NCBI GenBank assembly: GCA_964414815.1
Contig: CAYPXY010000002.1
Coordinates: 179,671 to 243,670 of the forward strand
DNA from: Mariniblastus sp964414815
GTDB taxonomy: Bacteria > Planctomycetota > Planctomycetia > Pirellulales > Pirellulaceae
Direction of reading: 5' to 3'
DNA: 64,000 nucleotides
A program made the position numbers and the translations under genes. The notes under the pieces were generated by a model. That model was not told the origin of the DNA. It made no database searches and worked only from the letters and a program-made list of their open reading frames with translations. Position 1 is the first letter of the stretch, and every line of letters begins with the position of its first letter. Shown piece by piece: positions 52,719-60,394 of the stretch.

Positions 52719-53066
52719 TTTGGAGAGCGGAGTTGGGTTCGCGGCTGTTGCCAAGGAATTGCATCGAGATAAGTTACCTCGAAGCGTCAGCGAGCGATAG
52801 TATGGTCCATGCGGTGATATTCCCTCGCTGAGGCTTCGGGTTGTGATATAGAAGCGGAATGGTTTCCGGACAGTTGCGTAGCCCCATGCGTTCCGGTTAG
52901 TGTTGTTCTGGAATTCGCTGCAGCCGATCCGATCTTGGCTCCAAATTTGCCTCTCCTGGCGATTTCGTAACACGTCAGCCAAATGAAGTCGCTGACAACA
53001 GCTGTTGTGGGATGGCCTCCCGGTCTGTTGAAAACGTACTTGACAGACCGGGAGGTCTATCTCATG

Positions 53067-53101
53067 AAAAAAAACGCGGTCGCGAATTTTCCGCGACCGC
53101 G
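53067..53101 (-). terminator. Rho-independent terminator of clpC
   Basis: On the minus strand CGCGGTCGCG (53101-53092) pairs with CGCGACCGCG (53084-53075), followed by eight T residues (53074-53067). It lies 168 bases beyond the clpC stop, with element C between the two, so the element may have entered between gene and terminator. Confidence 0.85.
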
Positions 53102-53158
53102 ATTCATTTCAGGTTTACTCGAAGGAAGTGACCTTCAGCGTTCGGTCGATTCTACTTA

Positions 53159-53268
53159 GGCGACCGGCGGGTAAAGTTTACCCGAGCAGTATAGTGTTTC
53201 CCAGATGCTGAGTTGCGAGTCGCGGAGCGACTCGCCTACACTCGGGTGCGTTTTATCTGCCGGTCCCC
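53159..53268. mobile_element. MITE-like element C, copy 1 (110 bp)
   Basis: Starts GGCGACCGGCGGGTAAAG and ends TTTTATCTGCCGGTCCCC. The interior is well conserved with two other copies (58520-58631, inverted; 63921 to the window edge), including GTGTTTCCCAGA and the perfect inner palindrome GCGAGTCGCGGAGCGACTCGC. Its right edge is the base next to the clpC stop codon. Confidence 0.8.
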
Positions 53269-55812
53269 TTACGAACCTTCGGCGGTTACCACTTCTTCGG
53301 CTTTCTCTTTCGATTCGACGTAATCCGAACTGAACTTCAGGTGTTTCACCTTGCCATCGTCGTCGCGGGCGACGTCCACATAAATCGTGTTCTTGCCTTG
53401 GAACGCGCCCCGGAGAAGTTCTTCGGAAAGCGGATCTTCGACTTGATTCTCGAGCGCACGTCGCAGCGGACGAGCTCCCATGTCGAGGTTGGTACCCTTT
53501 TTGATCAGGAACTCTTTCGCTTCGTTGGTCAGCTCGAGGTGGTAGCCGCGTTCGGACAGCCGTTCGCGAATCTTGGACAACTCGTAATCGATGACCAGCT
53601 TCAGGTCGCTCTTCTCCAGATGTCGGAAGATTATCGGTTCTTCGGACAAACGGTTGAGGAACTCAGGTCGGAACGCGCGGTTGATCTCGTCGAATACACG
53701 TTCCTTCATGCTTTCGAACGATTGATCGTCGCCTGCTCCAGGAAGACCGAGTTTGGCTTCGTTCTTGATCTGATGAGCCCCCACGTTGGTGGTCATGATC
53801 AAAATCACGTTCTTGAAATCGATGTTGCGGCCAAAGCTGTCCGTCAAACGGCCTTCTTCCATCACTTGCAACAGCATGTTGAAAATGTCGGGGTGGGCTT
53901 TTTCGATTTCGTCGAGCAGCACGACCGAATACGGGCGACGACGAATCTTTTCGGTCAACTGACCGCCTTCTTCGTAACCGACGTATCCCGGAGGGGCCCC
54001 AATCAGACGACTGAGGTTGTGTTTTTCCATGTACTCCGACATGTCGATCGTCACCAGTGCATCTTCATCACCGAACATAAACTCCGCCAGTGCTTTGGCG
54101 AGCAACGTCTTACCGACACCGGTCGGCCCGGCAAACATGAAGCAACCGATCGGACGGCGCGGATCCTTCAAACCACCGCGGCTGCGGCGAACGGCTTTCG
54201 AGATCGAACTGATGGCCGCGTCCTGGCTGACGACTTTCCTATGGAGCTCGTCTTCCATCCGCAGCAATCGGGCTGAGTCTTCGGATGACAATCGAGTCAA
54301 CGGAACGCCCGTCATTTTTGAAATCACTTCGGCGATGACTTCTTCGTCCACCAAACCGTCGGTTTGTTGCGACTTGTCGCGCCATTCGCGTTTGATCTGC
54401 TCTTTCTTCTTGCGAAGTTTGTCCGCCTGGTCGCGAAGATTGGCGGCCTTTTCGAAATCCTGATTGGCGACCGCGTCTTCTTTTTCGCGGTTCAGGCGTT
54501 CGATATCGTCGTCGATCTCTTTCAAGTCCGGTGGACGAGTCATGGTTCGCAAGCGGACTCGTGCACCGGCTTCGTCGAGTACGTCGATGGCCTTGTCAGG
54601 CAGGCAACGCCCCGTGATGTATCGCTGCGACAGATCCACGGCCGCCACAATCGCGTCATCCGTGAATTGAACACGGTGGTGATCTTCGTAACGCCGTTTC
54701 AATCCGGACAAAATCGCGATCGTTTCCTCGTTCGAGGTCGGCTCGACCATGATTTCCTGAAATCGTCGGGCAAGGGCGCTGTCTTTTTCGATGTACTTGC
54801 GGTACTCGTCGAGTGTGGTTGCACCGATACACTGAATTTCACCGCGGGCAAGGGCTGGTTTGAGAACGTTCGCAGCGTCAATCGCACCTTCCGCACCCCC
54901 GGCACCGACCAGCGTATGCAACTCGTCGATGAAGAGGATTGTGTTTTTGGCGCGGCGGACTTCGTTCATCACGGCTTTAATACGTTCTTCGAACTGACCA
55001 CGATACTTCGTCCCGGCGACCATCATCGCGAGGTCGAGAACGACGATTCGCTTGTCAGCCAGAATTTCAGGCACGTCGCCGGAGACAACGAGTTGTGCAA
55101 AGCCTTCGACGATCGCTGTTTTTCCGACGCCGGCTTCACCGAGCAACACCGGGTTGTTTTTCGTACGGCGGCAGAGTACCTGAATCGCCCGTTCGATTTC
55201 ATTGGATCGTCCAATGACGGGATCCAAGGCACCTTGTCGAGCAAGTTCGGTCAAGTCGCGACCAAAGCTGTCGAGGGCGGGCGTTTTCGATTTACTTCCC
55301 TTGCCGGAGGTGGCTTCCCCTCCGCCGCCAGCGCCTTCGCGGCCGCCGCGTTCGGAGCCTTCACTTCCTTCGAGACCGTTGCCGAGCAGGTTGAGAACTT
55401 CTTCGCGGACTTCTTCGAGCTTGAGGCCGAGATTCATCAGCACTTGGGCTGCGACGCCTTCCTGTTCGCGGAGCAATCCCAACAGAATGTGTTCCGTGCC
55501 GACAAAGTTGTGATTCAAATTGCGGGCTTCTTCCATCGAATACTCGACCACTTTTTTCGCGCGGGGAGTCTGGGGAAGTTTGCCCATCGTGACCATTTCA
55601 GGTCCCGTTTGAACCAGTTTTTCGACTTCGAGCCGGATCTTGCGGAGATCGACGTCGAGGTTTTTCAGGACGTTGGCCGCAACGCCGGTGCCTTCTTTGA
55701 CCAAGCCGAGCAGCATGTGTTCGGTGCCGATGTATTCGTGATTAAAGCGTTGAGCTTCCTGGTTCGCCAGTTGCATCACCTTACGCGCGCGGTCGGTAAA
55801 TCGTTCGTACAT
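53269..55812 (-). CDS. clpC: ATP-dependent Clp protease ATP-binding subunit ClpC
   Basis: An 847-residue Hsp100 ATPase. Two N-terminal Clp repeats (TDRARKVMQLANQEAQRFNH, IGTEHMLLGL; and the second at about residues 80-145) are followed by a Gly/Ser linker and the first AAA domain (GEAGVGKTAIVEG, about 225-237). A UVR-type middle helix pair comes next (DIERLNREKEDAVANQDFEK), then the second AAA domain (GPTGVGKTLLAKAL) and a C-terminal D2-small domain. It unfolds proteins for ClpP and is normally part of the stress response. ATG at 55812 has AGAGGA upstream. No clpP or ctsR in view. Ends against element C. Confidence 0.96.
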   Translation of the reverse strand: MYERFTDRARKVMQLANQEAQRFNHEYIGTEHMLLGLVKEGTGVAANVLKNLDVDLRKIRLEVEKLVQTGPEMVTMGKLPQTPRAKKVVEYSMEEARNLNHNFVGTEHILLGLLREQEGVAAQVLMNLGLKLEEVREEVLNLLGNGLEGSEGSERGGREGAGGGGEATSGKGSKSKTPALDSFGRDLTELARQGALDPVIGRSNEIERAIQVLCRRTKNNPVLLGEAGVGKTAIVEGFAQLVVSGDVPEILADKRIVVLDLAMMVAGTKYRGQFEERIKAVMNEVRRAKNTILFIDELHTLVGAGGAEGAIDAANVLKPALARGEIQCIGATTLDEYRKYIEKDSALARRFQEIMVEPTSNEETIAILSGLKRRYEDHHRVQFTDDAIVAAVDLSQRYITGRCLPDKAIDVLDEAGARVRLRTMTRPPDLKEIDDDIERLNREKEDAVANQDFEKAANLRDQADKLRKKKEQIKREWRDKSQQTDGLVDEEVIAEVISKMTGVPLTRLSSEDSARLLRMEDELHRKVVSQDAAISSISKAVRRSRGGLKDPRRPIGCFMFAGPTGVGKTLLAKALAEFMFGDEDALVTIDMSEYMEKHNLSRLIGAPPGYVGYEEGGQLTEKIRRRPYSVVLLDEIEKAHPDIFNMLLQVMEEGRLTDSFGRNIDFKNVILIMTTNVGAHQIKNEAKLGLPGAGDDQSFESMKERVFDEINRAFRPEFLNRLSEEPIIFRHLEKSDLKLVIDYELSKIRERLSERGYHLELTNEAKEFLIKKGTNLDMGARPLRRALENQVEDPLSEELLRGAFQGKNTIYVDVARDDDGKVKHLKFSSDYVESKEKAEEVVTAEGS

Positions 55813-55841
55813 ATTTCTGTCCTCTGGGTTGGGGGAGGAAT

Positions 55842-56408
55842 TTATTTTTCAATCGCTTCTTTTTCTTCGGTGGCAATCAGCTCAATCAGTCGTTGTTCCC
55901 GATGAATCTCTGAAATCCAGTTGATCGACTCATCGAATTTGAGCAGTTGTGCCAATTCCTCCGAGGCGTCAAAAAGTCGCCTTGAGTGCCGTAACAAGGT
56001 AGCCAGCAATAATCGTGCCTCAATATCTCGAGGCCAGATTTCCAGGCATCGCCGAAGCAGCCGTTCCGCTTCGTCCCAGTCACCCTTTAAGTATTCCGTT
56101 TGTGCCCGAATAAACAAGGCGTCACTCGGGATTCGCTCGTCAGGCTCACTGATTTTCGGCGCTTGCGACCATTCCGGCATGGTTTTATAAGCAAAAACAA
56201 TCGAAGTCGTCCAAACCAGTAAAATTATGGGCCAAGTGACAATGGGAAAGGCTTCGCCGAGAAGTTTAGGCCAGAGAAACGTGGAAACAAGAGCCAGATT
56301 TAACAATACGGTAAACCCTAACGCAATGATCAGCGAAAAAGTCTGCCCGCGCAGCCACAATCCCGGTAGGCCGGGCCAGCTACAAAGTACGATTCTTCCC
56401 CAGTTCAT
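55842..56408 (-). CDS. Membrane protein with TPR-like cytosolic domain, unknown function
   Basis: A 188-residue protein from ATG at 56408 (AAGGA upstream; the open frame extends 27 codons further without support). Two or three hydrophobic segments (residues about 20-70) are followed by a TPR-like helical part (LFIRAQTEYLKGDWDEAERL, LEIWPRDIEARLLLATLLRH). It lies 29 bases upstream of clpC on the same strand, so the two are probably co-transcribed. A role with ClpC in the membrane or envelope stress response would be inference. Confidence 0.72.
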   Translation of the reverse strand: MNWGRIVLCSWPGLPGLWLRGQTFSLIIALGFTVLLNLALVSTFLWPKLLGEAFPIVTWPIILLVWTTSIVFAYKTMPEWSQAPKISEPDERIPSDALFIRAQTEYLKGDWDEAERLLRRCLEIWPRDIEARLLLATLLRHSRRLFDASEELAQLLKFDESINWISEIHREQRLIELIATEEKEAIEK

Positions 56409-56724
56409 GCTCTCTATTCCTTCGAAATTCACTCGAACGAAGCCGCCATTTTTGGCTACAACGCTCCAATGTGAGTATTGAACTTGCACCGTTTTGCGTC
56501 AATTGCAGTCGTCAAAATGCTGGCATCTGGCTGAAAATAGTTGAACTGATATAAGATCGAGTGGGAATAAGAGTGTCCGAAGAGGACACGATATTCACCC
56601 GACGACAGTGAATAAGCAAAGGGATAATCGGCTTCCTTATTGGCAAAGCAATGTTGATTCAGGCAACATTATTGATTATCTTGGAGTGATTAAGCCATTT
56701 TTAATTCGATTCAGAGACCCTGCC

Positions 56725-57726
56725 ATGCTGCATACCATTGCCGACAAACCACCTGCCATCACGATTCAGCAACATATTCTCGAAGAGCAACAAAAGTTTC
56801 CAGGCGCCTCGGGCGAATTTTCGTTCCTGCTGTCCGGGATCACGTTGGCCACCAAGAAGATTCAGGCGGCCGTGCGCCGAGCGGGCTTGAGCGACATTTT
56901 GGGTGAATATGGAGCCGAAAACGTCCAGGGGGAGTTGCAGCAGAAGCTCGACGTATTTGCCAACGAAGCAATGATCAGTTGCGTGGGATGCCGCCGCAGT
57001 GTCGGTGTACTGGCCTCAGAAGAAAATGAATTGCCACTCGTCACGCCCCACCTTTCGCCGGATTCGAAATATGCCGTTGTTTTCGATCCGCTCGACGGCT
57101 CATCCAACATTGATGTCAACGTCAGTGTCGGTACGACATTCTCGATTTTTGCAAAGCCCGAAGGCGACACAGGCGATCCCAAGGGATGGGTGTTGCAACC
57201 CGGTACCAAGCAAGTGGCGGCAGGCTATGTCGTATACGGTTCATCGACGGTTCTGGTTTACACTTCGGGCGATGGCGTTTACGGATTTACACTTGAGCCC
57301 AGCATCGGTGCATTCATTCTGAGCCACTCGAAACTCCGTATGCCTGAGCGAGGCAAATACTATTCCGTCAACGAAGCTAACCGCCCGACCTTTCCGGACA
57401 AATACAATCGGCTGATCGATGCGATGGCGGAAGGCAAACTGGGTGAGGCTTACAGTTCGCGCTATATTGGATCCATGGTTGCCGATTTTCATCGCACGTT
57501 ATTGCGGGGCGGGATTTTCATGTACCCACCCACGAAGACCAATCCCAATGGCAAGCTTCGTCTGCTCTACGAAGCCAATCCAATCGCATTCATCGCGGAG
57601 CAGGCCGGCGGCATCGCCACCAACTCCGAACAGCGAATCCTGGACATCCAGCCCACCACGGTCCATCAGCGAACCCCCTTGGTCGTCGGCAGTCCCTTTG
57701 AGATGAACGCGCTGGCAGAAATCTGA
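56725..57726 (+). CDS. fbp: Fructose-1,6-bisphosphatase, class I
   Basis: A 333-residue enzyme that hydrolyses fructose 1,6-bisphosphate in gluconeogenesis. The motif FDPLDGSSNIDVN (about residues 114-126) is the class I metal/phosphate site, with VQGELQQKLDVFANE and SVGTTFSIF around it, and the substrate loop RYIGSMVADFHRTL (about 249-262). LRLLYEANPIAFIAEQAGG follows near 275. GTG at 56608 would add 39 residues; ATG at 56725 is preferred because the resulting N-terminus (TIQQHILEEQQKFPGASGEF) fits the family. Convergent with the small gene at 57732. Confidence 0.93.
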   Translation: MLHTIADKPPAITIQQHILEEQQKFPGASGEFSFLLSGITLATKKIQAAVRRAGLSDILGEYGAENVQGELQQKLDVFANEAMISCVGCRRSVGVLASEENELPLVTPHLSPDSKYAVVFDPLDGSSNIDVNVSVGTTFSIFAKPEGDTGDPKGWVLQPGTKQVAAGYVVYGSSTVLVYTSGDGVYGFTLEPSIGAFILSHSKLRMPERGKYYSVNEANRPTFPDKYNRLIDAMAEGKLGEAYSSRYIGSMVADFHRTLLRGGIFMYPPTKTNPNGKLRLLYEANPIAFIAEQAGGIATNSEQRILDIQPTTVHQRTPLVVGSPFEMNALAEI

Positions 57727-57731
57727 TTCCA

Positions 57732-57959
57732 CTACGCCACCCACACCGCCCACCGTTTGAAGTTCCGTGATTCGATGGCTTCGTGATTGTGCAGAAATCG
57801 CCAGGCGTCCGCTCGGCCGAGGAATTCTTTCTCGCCCAGATATTCGATCACCCGGTAGTTCGCCGGTTTCTCCTGCCAGTTTTTCGGCGCAAAGTCGGCG
57901 TCGGGTTCGACAATGAACGCATGATATCGGGTCTTAGGTCGTGATTTCAGTTTGGTCAT
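57732..57959 (-). CDS. Small conserved hypothetical protein
   Basis: A 75-residue basic protein from ATG at 57959 (TKLKSRPKTRYHAFIVEPDA). It is Trp- and aromatic-rich (KNWQEKPANYRVIEYLGEKE, FKRWAVWV) and has no signal or membrane segment. The pattern is similar to small conserved planctomycete proteins of unknown role. It converges on fbp with five bases between stops. The evidence for being a gene is its codon-like composition and a sharply bounded open frame; no function can be given. Confidence 0.6.
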   Translation of the reverse strand: MTKLKSRPKTRYHAFIVEPDADFAPKNWQEKPANYRVIEYLGEKEFLGRADAWRFLHNHEAIESRNFKRWAVWVA

Positions 57960-58082
57960 GGGTCTTCCGAAATGAACCTGATCGGGTAAAACAACTGTCT
58001 GCAATTAGTATTGGCAAGGGCCGTGACACATCAGGTCATTGGCCGGGAAAAATTTCAAATTCGTTCAATCGTCGGCTTTTTC

Positions 58083-58535
58083 ATGCGTGCAGTCATTCAG
58101 CGGGTCAGTCAGGCTTCGGTTTTAGTTAATCATGAAACGGTTGGAGAGATCGGTTGCGGCTTGCTGGTGTTGCTGGGCGTGGAGGTCGGCGATACTCAGG
58201 ATGACCTGAACTACATGGTCAAAAAGACAGCGAATTTGCGAATTTTTGAAGACTTGGCGGGTAAGATGAACCTGTCCCTTCAGGACGTGTCTGGCAAAAT
58301 GTTGGCCATCAGTCAATTTACCTTGCTCGGCGACGTCAGCCGGGGAAATCGCCCCAGCTTCATCCAGGCGGCGGCCCCTGAATTCGCCAACACGATGTAC
58401 GAGTCGTTCGTCCGGGAAATCCGCGCCCGTGGGCTGGATGTCGAAACAGGAATTTTTCGCGCCGACATGAAAGTGTCACTGATCAACGATGGCCCAGTGA
58501 CGATCGTGATCGACAGTAAGGCGACCGGCAGATAA
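58083..58535 (+). CDS. dtd: D-aminoacyl-tRNA deacylase
   Basis: A 150-residue DTD. It removes D-amino acids (and glycine from tRNA-Ala) from mischarged tRNA. RAVIQRVSQASV opens the protein, ISQFTLLGDVSRGNRPSF (about residues 77-94) and NDGPVTIVID (about 136-145) are the two motifs that form the active pocket at the dimer interface. Length normal. ATG at 58083 gives the family N-terminus. The last codons (KATGR and TAA) lie inside the left inverted repeat of element C, which begins at 58520, so the repeat supplies the C-terminus and stop. Confidence 0.95.
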   Translation: MRAVIQRVSQASVLVNHETVGEIGCGLLVLLGVEVGDTQDDLNYMVKKTANLRIFEDLAGKMNLSLQDVSGKMLAISQFTLLGDVSRGNRPSFIQAAAPEFANTMYESFVREIRARGLDVETGIFRADMKVSLINDGPVTIVIDSKATGR

Positions 58536-58631
58536 AAACGTACCAATGTGTAGGCGAGTCGCTCCGCGACTCGCACCCCAGCGTCTGGGAAACACAATAC
58601 TGCTTGGGTAAACTTTTATCTGCCGGTCGCC
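58520..58631. mobile_element. MITE-like element C, copy 2 (112 bp), contains the dtd stop
   Basis: Perfect 18-bp terminal inverted repeats: GGCGACCGGCAGATAAAA at 58520-58537, complement at 58614-58631. In inverse orientation to copies at 53159 and 63921. The interior palindrome GCGAGTCGCTCCGCGACTCGC lies around 58554-58574. The dtd coding sequence ends inside the left repeat. Confidence 0.85.
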
Positions 58632-58663
58632 TCAACCGAGATAGCCGCCCAGAAATAGCCGCC

Positions 58664-59914
58664 ATGACTCCGAGAGACTTTGCAATTCAAATTGTCCAGC
58701 AACTGCAATCCGCAGGCTACGAAGCGCTGTGGGCGGGCGGCTGTGTGCGCGATGAGCTGCTCGGACTCACGCCCAAAGACTACGATGTCGCGACCAATGC
58801 GCTCCCTGATGCCATCCGCGAACTGTTTGGAAAAAAAAGAACGCTCCCGATCGGTGCGGCGTTCGGCGTGATCACGGTGCTCGGACCAAAATCAGCTGGC
58901 CAAATCGAAGTCGCAACCTTTCGCCGCGATGGCGGGTATTCTGACAGCCGTCATCCCGATTCGGTCGAGTTTACCAACGCCCGCGAAGATGCGTTGCGGC
59001 GCGATTTCACAATCAACGGAATGTTTTTTGATCCGATCACCCATCAGGTGATTGACTACGTTGACGGTCAAGCCGATTTGCAACGCCGTTCCATTCGGGC
59101 TATCGGCAACGCGGTGGATCGTTTCGAGGAAGACAAGCTGCGAATGCTTCGCGCCATCCGATTTGCAGCCACCTTTGATTTTCAAATCGTTTCCGACACG
59201 ATGGTTGCCATTGAGCAACATGCCCAAGGGCTGAGCCACATCAGTCGCGAACGGATCGGGAATGAATTGGTTCGGATGTTCTCGCATCCCAATCGCGCGA
59301 AGGCGGCCTCTCTGCTGATCGAATCCAAACTGATGGGGCAGATTCTGCCTGAACATTCATTTCAGCAGATGCTGCCCGATACTGAGGCTTGGGAGCAAAC
59401 GACGGAGGAGTTGAAACGGCTGGAGGGGAACGAGTTCGAGCCAGCAGCGTTCCTGTTGCTGCGTCGATGGCTCGATGCCGTGGGAATCGTCAGTGGTTTG
59501 AGCAGCTTGCAGAACCAATGGCGGCTGACCAATCAGCAGCGCGACCGAATCGAATGGATCGCAAGGCATTGGCAGACGCTGGCTGCAGCTGATTCGATTC
59601 CCTGGAGCAAGCTTCAGCGTCTCCTGATCCATCAAGCGGTCGAAGCGGGATTGCAGGTCGCCCGGGCGATTAAAGGGGAAACTCAGGGAATTGAATTTTG
59701 CGAAGCCCGTCTGAAATGGCCACCGGAGGAGCTTGATCCGCCGCTGCTGATCCGCGGTGAAGATTTGATTCGGATGGGGATCAAGCCCGGCCCGCAATTC
59801 AAGCAGATTCTCGACGATGTTCGCGATCGGCAACTGGAAGGACAGTTCCAGACGGTCGAAGACGCGATCAAGTATCTGGCGGGCCTACCGTTCACGACGA
59901 GTGAAAACGTTTAG
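58664..59914 (+). CDS. CCA-adding enzyme / poly(A) polymerase family tRNA nucleotidyltransferase
   Basis: A 416-residue class II nucleotidyltransferase. The head has WAGGCVRDELLGLTPKDYDV (about residues 19-38) with the DxD catalytic pair, and FRRDGGYSD and RRDFTINGMFFDP motifs (about 85-130), followed by the neck (ADLQRRSIRAIGNAVDRFEE; RMLRAIRFAATF). It adds CCA (or A) to tRNA 3' ends. ATG at 58664 is the first plausible start after element C. The stop TAG (59912-59914) lies inside the left end of element D. The C-terminal half is less conserved, as is usual. Confidence 0.92.
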   Translation: MTPRDFAIQIVQQLQSAGYEALWAGGCVRDELLGLTPKDYDVATNALPDAIRELFGKKRTLPIGAAFGVITVLGPKSAGQIEVATFRRDGGYSDSRHPDSVEFTNAREDALRRDFTINGMFFDPITHQVIDYVDGQADLQRRSIRAIGNAVDRFEEDKLRMLRAIRFAATFDFQIVSDTMVAIEQHAQGLSHISRERIGNELVRMFSHPNRAKAASLLIESKLMGQILPEHSFQQMLPDTEAWEQTTEELKRLEGNEFEPAAFLLLRRWLDAVGIVSGLSSLQNQWRLTNQQRDRIEWIARHWQTLAAADSIPWSKLQRLLIHQAVEAGLQVARAIKGETQGIEFCEARLKWPPEELDPPLLIRGEDLIRMGIKPGPQFKQILDDVRDRQLEGQFQTVEDAIKYLAGLPFTTSENV

Positions 59915-60164
59915 CCGCAAGCCGTCGGGGGTTGCCGACAAAAACGTACTGCAACACCAAAATCACTATATCGGCAACCTCCAAAGGCGCGCGGTGCATC
60001 GGGTTGCAGGTATTTTGTTGGCAGGCAGGTTGAATGGAGAGGCTGCACCCAGCCGTCGCGCCTGCGCCGACCATTTCTCGGTCGTTCTACTTCAGCCATG
60101 AGTCGACCTGTTTTTCCATGATCGTTGTAAGCGAATGACGGTCGGCTTCGGCTTGCGGCTAAAC
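59909..60164. mobile_element. MITE-like element D (256 bp) overlapping the CCA-enzyme stop
   Basis: Perfect 15-bp terminal inverted repeats GTTTAGCCGCAAGCC (59909-59923) and its complement (60150-60164). The preceding gene stops at the TAG within the left repeat. The interior has no protein I recognise. It fills most of the gap to metG (60395); the rest, 60165-60394, shows nothing. Confidence 0.75.
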
Positions 60165-60394
60165 GCAATACCGTTCAAGCTCTGGAGACATCGCCCAGTG
60201 GCAACCGCTTGGCGGCGCAAATGGGGTGGTTTATGTAAACGAAATGGCAAACTGGATCAACGCCCCATTTGTTCCGCGGCGCGGTTAAACGAGAACTTTA
60301 ACGGCATTGCGGATAAACGTTCTATTCCTTCGTGAACGGTTATTGTTCGGCCCCCGCGTTGTATTTTACAAGCTCTCCGAGGCGATGCCGGAAT

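Larger units (their letters stand above)
52719..53268. other. Gene-free region rich in palindromes, upstream of the ABC exporter and downstream of clpC
   Basis: Contents: a degenerate REP-like pair (52776-52797 / 52821-52842, core CTCGAAGCGTCAGCGAGCGA); a perfect palindrome ACAACAGCTGTTGT (52995-53008); a 13-bp hairpin CCTCCCGGTCTGT (53016-53028) with its complement (53043-53055); the clpC terminator (53067-53101); and element C (53159-53268). I see no gene. Confidence 0.65.

Noticed and set aside
52719..52982. Extended N-terminus of the ABC ATPase
   Set aside because: The extra 88 codons run through a degenerate repeat (TTRSLSEG); the ABC domain begins at the ATG at 52718.
54364..55905. 513-codon open frame on the plus strand
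   Set aside because: It lies antisense to clpC, whose protein is unmistakable. The frame arises from codon bias and has no domain I recognise.
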